A stretch of DNA of 10,603 nt, from positions 1-10,603 of the forward strand of contig JAQCKY010000028.1 of NCBI GenBank assembly GCA_027592155.1, given 5' to 3'. The stretch comes from Pseudomonadota bacterium (lineage in GTDB: Bacteria > Pseudomonadota > Alphaproteobacteria > Rhodospirillales > UBA2165). The notes below the pieces were generated by a model that was given only the letters and a program-made list of their open reading frames with translations, did not search any database and had not been told where the DNA came from. Positions 1 through 7,299 of this stretch are shown one piece after another; the first letter of the stretch is position 1; each line of letters opens with the position of its first letter. The translations under genes and the position numbers were made by a program.

Positions 1-311
1 ATCTGCCCCGTCGGTGTCGGACCGGTCAGCGCGACCAGGGTTTGACCGCCCAGGCTGGAGCCGCCGATGCCGAGCACGATAACATCGTCGAAACTCTCGA
101 TATAACGCTCGGCAACGGCTTCGATGGCTTCCATGTCCGACGTCCGGGCCGGCAGCCGCAACAGCGCCAGGTTGCCATCCTTATGGGCGGCCCGAAGGGC
201 GTTAAGGCTCGCTTCCGTCTCGCTCAAGGCCGCCTCATAGCTCGGCTGGTCTAATCCGGTTGCGCCGATGGCGTCGGCGAAACAGTGGTCGATATTTTGA
301 TGATAGGGCAC
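1..311 (-). CDS. pgi: Glucose-6-phosphate isomerase, N-terminal part (runs off left edge)
   Basis: This is the first ~103 residues of phosphoglucose isomerase, the cytoplasmic enzyme that interconverts glucose 6-phosphate and fructose 6-phosphate. The translated minus strand begins VPYHQNIDHCF and reaches the family's sugar-phosphate-binding loop GIGGSSLGG at about residues 81-89, preceded by FDDVIVL; this loop is diagnostic. The rest of the gene lies outside the window. The start is a GTG. Two in-frame GTGs lie six bases apart (315-317 and 309-311). I prefer the second because a GCGAGAG purine run sits at a workable distance before it, while it nearly touches the first. The gene follows the M16 pair on the same strand after a 93-base gap, so read-through from that operon is possible. 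The short N-terminus before the loop resembles the compact pgi forms of alphaproteobacteria (family knowledge, not checked by alignment). Confidence 0.9.
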   Translation of the reverse strand, partial: MPYHQNIDHCFADAIGATGLDQPSYEAALSETEASLNALRAAHKDGNLALLRLPARTSDMEAIEAVAERYIESFDDVIVLGIGGSSLGGQTLVALTGPTPTGQ

Positions 312-404
312 TGGCACTCTCGCTGCGATTCGAAGCGTGAGACTACCAGAATAGGGCAGCGCCAGCCAGCGACAGTCATGTGACTTAGCGGAGGATTTCC
401 CGAA

Positions 405-1766
405 TTACGGCGTGGACGTGATGCCTTCGGGTTTTCCGACCACGACCATGGTCAGGTTTTCCGGATCGAGAAGCCGCTTGGCGACGCGGTTGACGTCCTC
501 GAACGTCACCGATTCGATCAGCGTATTGCGCCGGTCGAAATAATCGATGCCCAGTTCCTCCAATTGCAGGCCGGTCAGCATCCGCGCGATCCCCACGCTC
601 GAGCCGAACCGCAGGGCATAGGAGCCCGTGAGGTATTGCTTGGCGCCGGAAAGCTCTTCTTGCGAGACACCCTTGTTCGCCATGCGGGCCCATTCCGCGC
701 GGAGAATTTTCACCGTCTCCGCCGCGCGTTCATTGGCCGTGCCCGCCCCGCCCATGATCAAGGCGGCACGGTCGAGGGGTGAGAGATAGCTGTATGCCGA
801 GGAGGCGAGCCCCCGTTTTTCGCGAACCTCCGCATAAAGCCGGGACTCGAATCCGCCGCCACCCAAGACGTAGTTCATCACATAAGCGGCATAGAAATCG
901 GGATCCTCCCGCTTGATGCCTTCTTGGCCGAACTGAATGACGCTTTGCGGGATCGGTTTGGAGACCACGATGGTGCGGTTATCTTTCTTCGCGGATATCT
1001 CGGGGATCGTCCAGTCGCCGGCCTTTTCCGGCAGCGTGCCGAACACATCGTCGAGCAGCTTGGAGAGATCGGCGGGTGTGATGTCGCCAACGACACCGAC
1101 CACGAGGTTGTTCCGGCCCAGACGCTGTTCGTGGAACACTTTCAAATCCGCCAATTTGATCCGAGGAACGCTCTCCAGCGTGCCTTGGGTCGGGCGGCTA
1201 TAAGGATGGCCTGGAAAAAAGGATTCCAGCAATGTCTGCGTCGCGATTCGTTGTGGGTTTTCCAGCCCGCGCCGCAGGCCTGACAGAATCTGCCGGCGAA
1301 TGCGCTCGACGGCCTCCGTATCGAAGCGGGGTTTGGTGACGGCGAGACGCAAGAGATTGACAGCGGCGTCACGGTTCTCCGTCAGGGTCCTGAGGGATCC
1401 GGAAAAGATGTCTTTGCTGGCGGTGAAGCGCAGCGAGATCGAGAGGTCTTCCAGTTGCCGCTGGAACGCCTGACTATCCAATTCACCCGCACCCTCATCC
1501 ATGGTCGAGGCGACAATATTGGACAACCCCTCTTTGCCCGCCGGGTCCAGGGCGGAACCGCCGCGAAAGGCGAAATTCACGGTAATGATCGGATTGATGC
1601 GATCCTGCACCAGCCAAGCGGTGATTCCCTTGGCGCTGACGACTTTTTCGACGGTGACCGCAGACGCGGGACCGATCGTCGTGAAAAGCATCGCCGTTGC
1701 GATTAATCCCGCAACCGCGATGACGGAGCCGAGTTTTCGGGCCTTGCTGAGGGCAAACCTAATCAT
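405..1766 (-). CDS. Exported M16 peptidase-family protein lacking the zinc site (non-catalytic partner)
   Basis: A 453-residue M16 (insulinase/processing-peptidase) homologue. Residues 1-36 look like a Sec signal peptide with cleavage after ASA (34-36), so the protein should be periplasmic. Two M16 half-domains follow, at about 38-240 and 255-445. Where active members have HXXEH, this protein reads GLSNIVASTMDEG (80-92), with no His or Glu ligands, so it should not be a peptidase alone. The second half keeps the REKRGLASSAYSY stretch (315-327), which matches the R/Y substrate-binding motif of inactive M16 subunits. Family knowledge: such genes sit next to an HXXEH gene and the products form heterodimers, as with mitochondrial MPP alpha/beta and the Sphingomonas A1 M16 pair. 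Its ATG overlaps the TGA of the upstream M16 gene (ATGA), and a strong AAGGAG lies 8 bases before the start, so translational coupling is likely. The gene ends with TAA and appears intact. Confidence 0.9.
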   Translation of the reverse strand: MIRFALSKARKLGSVIAVAGLIATAMLFTTIGPASAVTVEKVVSAKGITAWLVQDRINPIITVNFAFRGGSALDPAGKEGLSNIVASTMDEGAGELDSQAFQRQLEDLSISLRFTASKDIFSGSLRTLTENRDAAVNLLRLAVTKPRFDTEAVERIRRQILSGLRRGLENPQRIATQTLLESFFPGHPYSRPTQGTLESVPRIKLADLKVFHEQRLGRNNLVVGVVGDITPADLSKLLDDVFGTLPEKAGDWTIPEISAKKDNRTIVVSKPIPQSVIQFGQEGIKREDPDFYAAYVMNYVLGGGGFESRLYAEVREKRGLASSAYSYLSPLDRAALIMGGAGTANERAAETVKILRAEWARMANKGVSQEELSGAKQYLTGSYALRFGSSVGIARMLTGLQLEELGIDYFDRRNTLIESVTFEDVNRVAKRLLDPENLTMVVVGKPEGITSTP

Positions 1767-2335
1767 CAGTTGGACTCCTTCGGCAGCAGGTGGCTTGTGA
1801 CCGAGTTCTTGGTCACAAAGACCTTCCGCGCCGCCGCGTTGATCTGCTCGACGGTGACGGCGGCGATCCGCTCGGGCCAGGATTCAACGTCTTCGATGGT
1901 TTGGCCGGTCGAGAGCGCGGCCCCGATAACCTGGGCGCCCGCGCGCATCGAATCCCGCGCGTAAATCGCCTGGGTCTGCATGCTTCTTTTGGCGCGATCG
2001 ACATCGCTCTGCTGAACGCCGTTCTGCAGGAGATTGGCGATTTCGCTCTCCATCGCTTTCTCAAGCTGGTCGATGGTGGTGCCTGGTGCCGGCGTGGCTG
2101 CAAATGTGAAACTCGTCGGGCCGATCCCCTCGCCGCTGTAAAATGCACCAGCGGAAGTCGCGATCTTCTTGTCGATCACCAAGGACCGGTAAAGCTGTGT
2201 CGTAGAGCCGCCGCCGATCACATTGGCGAGCACTTCCAGCGCATAGATATCCTGTTTTTCGCCCAACCCGTGGCTCGGCGCCAGGTAGGATCGGCTCCAG
2301 GACGCCTGGCGGACCCGGCCGTCCCGCAACACCAC
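1766..2335 (-). CDS. C-terminal fragment of M16 peptidase (second half-domain)
   Basis: This is the 189-residue second half of the interrupted M16 gene, counted from the first in-frame GTG after the TGA. It contains typical C-terminal M16 features: SWSRSYLAPS, then NVIGGGSTTQLYRSLV, then the helix-rich tail ending in LLPKESN. It has no zinc motif, as expected for this half. Whether it is made separately is doubtful. The candidate starts (GTG 2333-2335, GTG 2330-2332) have only an AGG almost touching the start codon and no usable Shine-Dalgarno spacing, and a free fragment would have no signal peptide and stay in the cytoplasm, away from the exported first half. I therefore read it as the tail of a broken or mis-sequenced gene. 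It ends in TGA overlapping the next ATG. Confidence 0.6.
   Translation of the reverse strand: MVLRDGRVRQASWSRSYLAPSHGLGEKQDIYALEVLANVIGGGSTTQLYRSLVIDKKIATSAGAFYSGEGIGPTSFTFAATPAPGTTIDQLEKAMESEIANLLQNGVQQSDVDRAKRSMQTQAIYARDSMRAGAQVIGAALSTGQTIEDVESWPERIAAVTVEQINAAARKVFVTKNSVTSHLLPKESN
1775..1780 (-). promoter_or_regulatory. Strong Shine-Dalgarno for the non-catalytic M16 gene
   Basis: AAGGAG on the minus strand, 8 bases before the ATG at 1766 and embedded in the last codons of the upstream M16 gene. It is the best ribosome-binding site I noticed in the window. It means the downstream subunit can be translated even if ribosomes leave the upstream message at the premature TGA, although ATGA-type coupling would then be lost. 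Confidence 0.7.
1795..1818. repeat. 8-bp perfect inverted repeat near the M16/M16 junction
   Basis: TTGTGACC (1795-1802) and GGTCACAA (1811-1818) are perfect inverted copies separated by 8 bases. They lie inside the last codons of the interrupted M16 gene, where the protein reads VTKNSVT, so part of the symmetry comes from the repeated Val-Thr. In RNA it could form a short hairpin about 15 bases upstream of the Shine-Dalgarno of the next gene. There is no T-run, so it is not a Rho-independent terminator. A regulatory role is speculative. Confidence 0.5.
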
Positions 2336-2368
2336 CTGCCGCGCCGCATTATGGGGCGGCTCGATTTC

Positions 2369-3112
2369 TCATTCTCTCTCAATTTTCGGCCCAGGCGCGA
2401 TGGGACCGTAATATTTTTCGGCCAGCGGGCGGACCGTATCCATGGTCACGTCCCCGGCGATGATCAGGATGGCATTGTTGGGCCGGTACCATTTTTTATA
2501 AAAGGCGCGTAATCCATCCGCCGTGATGGCGCGAATCTCGTGGGCCCAGCCGATCACCGGGTCGCGGTAGGGATAGGTCAGATAGAGCGCCGCATTGGCC
2601 TGCTCGCGCAACAAACTGGCGGGACGGTTGTCGGTTCGGCTGCGCCGTTCTTCCAACACGACCTGCCGCTCGGCCTCGATGGCGTCATCGTCGATGATCA
2701 GATTGGTCATCCGGTCCGCTTCGATCTTCATGATCAGCTCTAGGCGATCGGCGGCGACCGTTTGATGATAGGCGGTGTAATCATAGGAGGTGAAGGCATT
2801 GTCCCGTCCGCCGTTGCGGGCGACGATTTTCGAAAACTCGCCGGATTTCAGGTTCTTCGTCGCTTTGAACATCAGATGTTCGAGATAATGGGCAATCCCG
2901 GAATCGCCCCTCGGCTCGTCGGCTGAACCGACTTTATACCAGACCATCTGTGTGACGATCGGTGCGCGGCGGTTTTCGATCACCACCACCTGCATCCCGT
3001 TGGCGAGGGTAAAGGTTTGCGGATTAAAAACTTTTGCCGAAGCGGCGGCGCTCAGCGCGGCCGCGAGGAACAATGTCGATAGTAAGGCGGTAATTCTGGC
3101 AGGGAATGTCAT
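2369..3112 (-). CDS. N-terminal fragment of M16 zinc metallopeptidase (catalytic half)
   Basis: A 247-residue product if translation stops at the in-frame TGA. It opens with a Sec signal peptide (about 1-26, cleavage after SAASA before KVF), so it is exported to the periplasm. The zinc motif HYLEH is at 75-79 (H75, H79 zinc ligands, E78 catalytic base), and the distal zinc-ligand glutamate is probably E155 in ERQVVLEE, 76 residues after H79 as in M16 enzymes. The domain runs to YGPIAPGPKIERE and ends at the natural boundary between the two M16 halves. Alone it would have an intact zinc site but lack the second half-domain that closes the substrate chamber. Active M16 proteins made of two separate half-size chains are known, so residual function is conceivable, but nothing here demonstrates it. 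The Shine-Dalgarno match before the ATG is weak (AGGA about 13 bases upstream). Confidence 0.75.
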   Translation of the reverse strand: MTFPARITALLSTLFLAAALSAAASAKVFNPQTFTLANGMQVVVIENRRAPIVTQMVWYKVGSADEPRGDSGIAHYLEHLMFKATKNLKSGEFSKIVARNGGRDNAFTSYDYTAYHQTVAADRLELIMKIEADRMTNLIIDDDAIEAERQVVLEERRSRTDNRPASLLREQANAALYLTYPYRDPVIGWAHEIRAITADGLRAFYKKWYRPNNAILIIAGDVTMDTVRPLAEKYYGPIAPGPKIERE

Positions 3113-3168
3113 GGTCGCGGGCTCATCCTGGTCAATTAGAGGCCGAAAGACGAATTGGCTGGCTCTTA

Positions 3169-3195
3169 GGTATAGTCGCGTTTGAGGGCGCGCAA
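3169..3195 (-). promoter_or_regulatory. Possible weak promoter ahead of the M16 pair
   Basis: The 148-base gap between the lipoprotein gene and the M16 pair is the longest in the window. On the minus strand it holds TTGCGC (3190-3195) and TATACC (3169-3174) separated by 15 bases, shorter than the usual 16-18 for sigma-70-type promoters. This is suggestive only. No terminator-like hairpin with a T-run follows the lipoprotein stop codon, so read-through from lspA is equally possible. Confidence 0.2.
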
Positions 3196-3260
3196 TTGGC
3201 CTCGCATCAAAGTGAACGTATGAAGCTGGTGATTCCGGCGCAGTCGCTCAGCCGTACGGG

Positions 3261-3851
3261 TTATTTGAAGACACCCTCGAAGATGGCTTTTTGCTTCTGC
3301 GAGATGGTCGGAACTTCGCCCTTGTTCAGCGGTTCGCCAACGGCTTGTTGTTCCAATATTCGTCGCCGTTCCTTGTTTGGATCGACTTTGGTACCGAACG
3401 CCTCCGGATCGCGCCAGAAAATCAACTTGTCGGTGAAGGTGACGCTCTCGGACGCCAATGCGGAGGTTTCCCGATTGATCAATTGACGGATATTGGATTG
3501 CGGGTTCATCGCACCGGCGGCGCGTAACACGGCGACTTCACCGGGGCTCGCTCCCTCCGGTCCCGGTTCCGGGCGGGCGGCGTTACGGCGGTTACTGGAA
3601 TTTGCCACAATGGCCTGACGGGCGCGGTCGCGGGGGTTAACAAGTTGAGGGCGCTCGGCACCCGGTTTCGGTGGGCGGAGGGCGTAATCGGGCGGCAAAC
3701 TCAACGGCGCGCGCGAAAACACGGCGAATTCATCTGGCGACTGCTTTGTCTGTCCCAAGGCCTGGCGTGTTTCTTCGCACCCTGACAGTAAAATCACGGC
3801 AATCCCGAGACCTGCGATACTCTTGATTGTGGTGTTCATGATTTTGTCCAT
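3261..3851 (-). CDS. DUF3035-family outer-membrane lipoprotein
   Basis: A 196-residue predicted lipoprotein. The N-terminus is a type II signal peptide with lipobox LSGC at 22-25; C25 would be lipidated by Lgt and the signal removed by LspA, whose gene is immediately upstream. The residues after Cys are Glu-Glu rather than Asp, which does not suggest inner-membrane retention, so outer-membrane delivery by Lol is expected. The stretch SPDEFAVFSRAPLSLPPDY followed by ALRPPKPG is the hallmark of DUF3035. The rest is Pro/Arg/Glu-rich and probably extended, with a helix-prone tail. From memory, this Pfam family has been associated with BamF, an accessory lipoprotein of the alphaproteobacterial outer-membrane assembly (BAM) complex; treat that link as tentative. 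A second in-frame ATG at 3839 (MNTTIKS) gives a more typical 20-residue signal and may be the true start; neither start has a strong Shine-Dalgarno. The gene is 33 bases after lspA. Confidence 0.85.
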   Translation of the reverse strand: MDKIMNTTIKSIAGLGIAVILLSGCEETRQALGQTKQSPDEFAVFSRAPLSLPPDYALRPPKPGAERPQLVNPRDRARQAIVANSSNRRNAARPEPGPEGASPGEVAVLRAAGAMNPQSNIRQLINRETSALASESVTFTDKLIFWRDPEAFGTKVDPNKERRRILEQQAVGEPLNKGEVPTISQKQKAIFEGVFK

Positions 3852-3884
3852 CTATTTCAACGTCTAAGCTCTAGCCGGTCGCTT

Positions 3885-4409
3885 CTAGCGGTTCTCCGCC
3901 GGGCCCGATGATCCCGATGATTCCGGTGTTTCCTTACCGGAAAAAAACGAATCAACAATTAAATAGACGGCGCCCAGAAAGATTAAGCTGTCCGCCACAT
4001 TAAATGCCGGCCAATGATACCCTAATATATGCACATCTAGGAAATCGGCAACCGCCCCAAAGCGCATGCGATCGATCACATTCCCCAAAGCGCCGCCGAT
4101 AATGGCGCCGATTGCCAGGGCCAGGCTCAATTTTTCGACCCGGCGAAGCCACTGGGCCAAAAACAGCACGATCACGATGGCGAGGCCCGACAGGATCCAC
4201 ACGCCTGCCGATCCGCCGGAATTAAAAAGCCCGAAGCTGACACCCCGGTTCCAGGTCATCACCAAATTGAAAAACGGCGTGACCGGGATCACCTGCGGGG
4301 GCTGCATGACATCGTTTAATATCCACCATTTGGATATTTGATCGACGACGATGCCGACCGTGGCGAGGGATATTCCCCGCCAGAACATTTTGCCCAGGCG
4401 TAACGGCAT
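3885..4409 (-). CDS. lspA: Lipoprotein signal peptidase (signal peptidase II)
   Basis: LspA is the inner-membrane aspartyl peptidase that removes signal peptides from lipid-modified prolipoproteins. The 174-residue product has four hydrophobic segments and the family blocks DQISKWW (23-29), FFNLVMTWNRGVSFGLF (46-62), GNVIDR (109-114) and FNVADS (136-141). The catalytic aspartates are D113 and D140, almost the same positions as in E. coli LspA. The reading frame stays open far upstream inside ileS, but that extension has no family similarity. I place the start at ATG 4407-4409, 7 bases after the ileS TAG, with GGAG (within the last ileS codons) 10 bases before it; the ATG at 4386-4388 is a shorter alternative. 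The C-terminal tail after about residue 155 is Ser/Pro/Glu-rich and polar. The position directly after ileS is the widely conserved ribF-ileS-lspA order, and a lipoprotein substrate is encoded next. Confidence 0.95.
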   Translation of the reverse strand: MPLRLGKMFWRGISLATVGIVVDQISKWWILNDVMQPPQVIPVTPFFNLVMTWNRGVSFGLFNSGGSAGVWILSGLAIVIVLFLAQWLRRVEKLSLALAIGAIIGGALGNVIDRMRFGAVADFLDVHILGYHWPAFNVADSLIFLGAVYLIVDSFFSGKETPESSGSSGPAENR

Positions 4410-4416
4410 TGCCGGA

Positions 4417-7299
4417 CTACTCCGCGGCGACCTGGAAATGATCGACGGCGTCCGCGCAGCGCACGCAGAGTTCGTTATGCCCATCGACGGTCCCGACTTC
4501 GGGCAAGACCCGATAACAGCGCACGCATTTCTCGCCGGTCGCCGCTTCATGAACGACCGCGACACCCTCGACATCTTCCAGGGTGAAGGCGGTCGCCGGT
4601 GCGGCATCGGTCGATAATGTGGCATCCGATGTGATGCTGATCTCGGCGCAATCCATGCCTGTCATGACGTCGATATAGTCCGGGGTGACATGGATAACGG
4701 GATGGGACTGCAGGCTCGAGCCGATCCGTTTTTCGCCGCGCTCAATCTCCAGCGCACCGGTAACGACCCGGCGCAGGTTCCGGATTTTGTTCCATTTGGC
4801 GGCAAGCGCATCGTCCCGCCAGTCGCTGGGAATTTCCGGAAACTGTCGAAGATGCACGCTCTCGTTCTCGCCGGGATAGCGGGCACACCAGGCTTCTTCG
4901 GCGGTGAAGCAGATGAAGGGGGCGAACCAGGCGGTCAGCGCATGAAACAGATGGTCGAGCACGGTACGCGCGGCCAGCCGTTTGACCGAATCCGTCCGGT
5001 CGCAATAGAGCGAGTCTTTGCGGATATCGAAGTAAAAGGCCGACAGGTCCGTCGTGCAAAAATTATGAAGCTCGGTGAAGATCGTGTGGAACTCAAAGCT
5101 CTCACAGGCATGGCGAACCCGCTCGTCCATCTCGGCCAAGCGATGCAGGACCCAACGGTCGAGTTCCGGCATATCCTCAGGCTCGAGCCGTTCGCCGGCG
5201 TCGAAACCGTTCAGATTGCCGAGCAGGTACCGCAAGGTATTGCGCAGACGCCGGTACGTATCGGTATGGCTCTTGATGATCTCGGGGCCGATTTTCAGGT
5301 CCTCGGAATAATCCGATCCGACGACCCAGAGGCGGAGGATGTCGGCGCCGTTACGCTCCACAACCTCTTGCGGCGAGACGATATTGCCGAGAGACTTCGA
5401 CATTTTATAGCCGTCTTCGCCCATCACGAATCCATGGGTGAGCACGCCTTCATAGGGGGCCCGCCCGCGGGTTCCGCAGGCTTCCAGCAAAGATGAATGG
5501 AACCAGCCGCGATGCTGGTCGCTGCCTTCGAGATAGAGCGACGCCGGCCATTCGAACGCCTCGTTGCCTTCGAGAACGAAACTATGGGTCGAGCCGGAAT
5601 CGAACCAGACATCCAAGATGTCGGTGATCTGCTCATACTCAGCCGGATTATAATCATTGCCGAGGAAACGCGACGGATCGGAATCGAACCAGGCATCGGC
5701 GCCTTCGGCCTCGATCGCGTCGGCGATCCGGTCTTGCACGGCCGGGTCCCGGACCAATTCGCCGGTCTCTTTGTGCACGAAGACCGTGATCGGCACACCC
5801 CAGGCCCGTTGCCGGGAGATCACCCAGTCCGGGCGGGCCTCGATCATGCCGCGCAGGCGGGTCCGGCCGGACTCCGGATAGAAGTCCGTATCGGCGACGG
5901 CTTTCAGCGCGACCTCGCGCAGAGTTTTGCCGTCCTCGCCAAAGGCCTGATCCATGGCGATGAACCATTGCGGCGTATTGCGGAAGATCAGCGGCTTTTT
6001 GGAGCGCCAGGAATGGGGATATTGATGGGTCAGCCGGTTGCGCGCGATCAGCGTGTCGGCCTCGCGCAGCGCGGCGATGACGGCCTCGTTGGCGTTGCCC
6101 TTATCGCCTTTTTCCGTGATGACCCGCTTGCCCTGAAATCCGGGCGCGTCGTCGGTCAGGAAACCGTCGGCATCCACCGTATAGGGGATATGGGTCTCGA
6201 TGGCGCGGCCGGCCAGCAGCGCGCCCTTCGCGGCCCAGACCTCAAAGTCATCGCGGCCGTGTCCGGGGGCGGTATGAACGAACCCGGTCCCGGCCTCTTC
6301 GGTGACATGGTCACCTTCCAACAGCGGCACGTCGAACCCATAACCCATATCGGCAAGCGGGTGAGCGCAGGTCATCTCGGCCAAGACATCATGGGCAACG
6401 TCGCCAAGGCGCGTGTGGGTCGTCACCCGCGCGGCGGCCATTACCTCTTCGGCAAGGGCATCGGCGAGCACAAGCTTGTCACCCGTATGGGCCCAATTTT
6501 CGTCCGGCGCGTCGGTGACCTCATAGAGGCCATAACCGATGCGGTTGGAAAAACAGACCGCCCGGTTGCCGGGGATCGTCCAGGGCGTGGTCGTCCAGAT
6601 CACGACGTTGGCGTCCTTGAGTTCCTCGGAGGGGTTTTTGATCGGAAACTTGACCCAGATCGTGTCCGAGACGTGATCGTGATATTCGACCTCCGCTTCC
6701 GCCAAGGCAGTTTTTTCGACCACCGACCACATCACCGGTTTGGAGCCGCGATAGAGCAGGCCGTTATCCAGGAACTTCATCAATTCCCGCGCGATCTGCG
6801 CCTCGGCGTCATAGCTCATGGTCGTATAGGGTTTGTCCCAGGCGCCGGTAACGCCCAGCCGCTTGAACTCGTCGCGCTGAACATCGATCCAGCCCTCGGC
6901 GAACTCCCGGCACTCCTTGCGGAACTCAACGATGGGCACGGCGTCCTTATCGGCGCCTTTTTCCCGGTATTGCTCCTCGATCTTCCACTCGATCGGCAAG
7001 CCATGGCAATCCCAACCCGGCACATAATGGGCGTCCTTGCCCATCATCTGTTGCGACCGGTTGATGACGTCCTTGAGGATCTTATTCAGGGCATGACCGA
7101 TGTGCAGATGGCCGTTGGCATAGGGCGGGCCGTCATGGAGAACGAATTTCTCCCGCCCTTTCGCGTCCTCGCGCATCTTGCCGTAGAGGTCCATCGCCTC
7201 CCACCGGGCAAGCCATTCGGGTTCGCGCTCCGCCAGTCCGGCTTTCATCGGAAAGTCGGTCTTGGGGAGGAACACCGTCGATTTATAATCGGTCGTCAT
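4417..7299 (-). CDS. ileS: Isoleucine--tRNA ligase
   Basis: Cytoplasmic class I aminoacyl-tRNA synthetase that charges tRNA-Ile and edits mis-activated valine. At 960 residues it has normal full length. Visible signatures are PYANGHLHIGH with HIGH at 66-69, GWDCHGLPIE (95-104), the start of the CP1 editing domain with TTTPWTIPGN (236-245), the downstream editing-site segment GTGFVHTAPGHGRDDF, DWVISRQRAWGVPI, DVWFDSGSTHSFV, GSDQHRGWFHSSLLE, and the KMSKS loop at 632-636. The anticodon-binding region follows. The C-terminal zinc finger has cysteines at 925, 928, 945 and 948 (CVRC...CVRC), as in the bacterial type-1 enzyme. The ATG at 7299 starts MTTDYKSTVFLPKTDFPM, the usual N-terminus; AGG lies 6 bases upstream. 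The stop is TAG. It sits 81 bases after ribF and 7 bases before lspA. No damage or unusual residue was seen. Confidence 0.98.
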   Translation of the reverse strand: MTTDYKSTVFLPKTDFPMKAGLAEREPEWLARWEAMDLYGKMREDAKGREKFVLHDGPPYANGHLHIGHALNKILKDVINRSQQMMGKDAHYVPGWDCHGLPIEWKIEEQYREKGADKDAVPIVEFRKECREFAEGWIDVQRDEFKRLGVTGAWDKPYTTMSYDAEAQIARELMKFLDNGLLYRGSKPVMWSVVEKTALAEAEVEYHDHVSDTIWVKFPIKNPSEELKDANVVIWTTTPWTIPGNRAVCFSNRIGYGLYEVTDAPDENWAHTGDKLVLADALAEEVMAAARVTTHTRLGDVAHDVLAEMTCAHPLADMGYGFDVPLLEGDHVTEEAGTGFVHTAPGHGRDDFEVWAAKGALLAGRAIETHIPYTVDADGFLTDDAPGFQGKRVITEKGDKGNANEAVIAALREADTLIARNRLTHQYPHSWRSKKPLIFRNTPQWFIAMDQAFGEDGKTLREVALKAVADTDFYPESGRTRLRGMIEARPDWVISRQRAWGVPITVFVHKETGELVRDPAVQDRIADAIEAEGADAWFDSDPSRFLGNDYNPAEYEQITDILDVWFDSGSTHSFVLEGNEAFEWPASLYLEGSDQHRGWFHSSLLEACGTRGRAPYEGVLTHGFVMGEDGYKMSKSLGNIVSPQEVVERNGADILRLWVVGSDYSEDLKIGPEIIKSHTDTYRRLRNTLRYLLGNLNGFDAGERLEPEDMPELDRWVLHRLAEMDERVRHACESFEFHTIFTELHNFCTTDLSAFYFDIRKDSLYCDRTDSVKRLAARTVLDHLFHALTAWFAPFICFTAEEAWCARYPGENESVHLRQFPEIPSDWRDDALAAKWNKIRNLRRVVTGALEIERGEKRIGSSLQSHPVIHVTPDYIDVMTGMDCAEISITSDATLSTDAAPATAFTLEDVEGVAVVHEAATGEKCVRCYRVLPEVGTVDGHNELCVRCADAVDHFQVAAE

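Larger units (their letters stand above)
1766..3112 (-). pseudogene. HXXEH-type M16 zinc peptidase gene interrupted by an in-frame TGA
   Basis: Taken as one reading frame, this stretch is 448 codons plus the final TGA, the usual length for a bacterial M16B peptidase, and both half-domains are present in order. Codon 248 is TGA (2369-2371). The frame does not shift: the 11 codons after the TGA (EIEPPHNAARQ) look like the normal linker between M16 halves and run straight into VVLRDGRVRQ of the second half. No residues appear to be lost. TGA is a genuine stop elsewhere here (the ends of ribF, the amidase and this same gene), so a code in which TGA is an amino acid is unlikely. The simplest readings are a recent nonsense mutation, for example CGA (Arg) to TGA, or a sequencing/assembly error. 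Read-through or a two-piece protein is possible but unsupported. The gene lies 148 bases downstream of the DUF3035 lipoprotein gene and overlaps the non-catalytic M16 gene by ATGA. Confidence 0.75.

Noticed and set aside
312..404. Possible terminator between the M16 pair and pgi
   Set aside because: There is no GC-rich hairpin followed by a T-run; only imperfect CGCTGG-like repeats are present.
2343..2371. Selenocysteine recoding of the M16 TGA, with the GCCGC/GCGGC stem-loop starting 8 bases after it
   Set aside because: The stem is only 5 bp, its loop (CCCATAAT) lacks the G-U features of bacterial SECIS elements, and the TGA falls in an inter-domain linker where no redox or catalytic Cys/Sec is expected.
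1790..2512. A 240-codon plus-strand frame antisense to the M16 gene that spans the TGA
   Set aside because: It is the reverse of conserved M16 coding sequence and has no domain or start signal; it does not explain the interruption.
1766..3112. Alternative genetic code in which TGA is tryptophan
   Set aside because: TGA is the natural terminator of ribF, the amidase and this M16 gene itself, and TGG is used throughout for conserved tryptophans.
4410..4625. N-terminal extension of LspA to give a 246-residue protein
   Set aside because: The extension overlaps the ileS C-terminal zinc finger out of frame, is Arg/Pro/Ser-rich without family similarity, and a normal LspA start with a Shine-Dalgarno is present at 4409.
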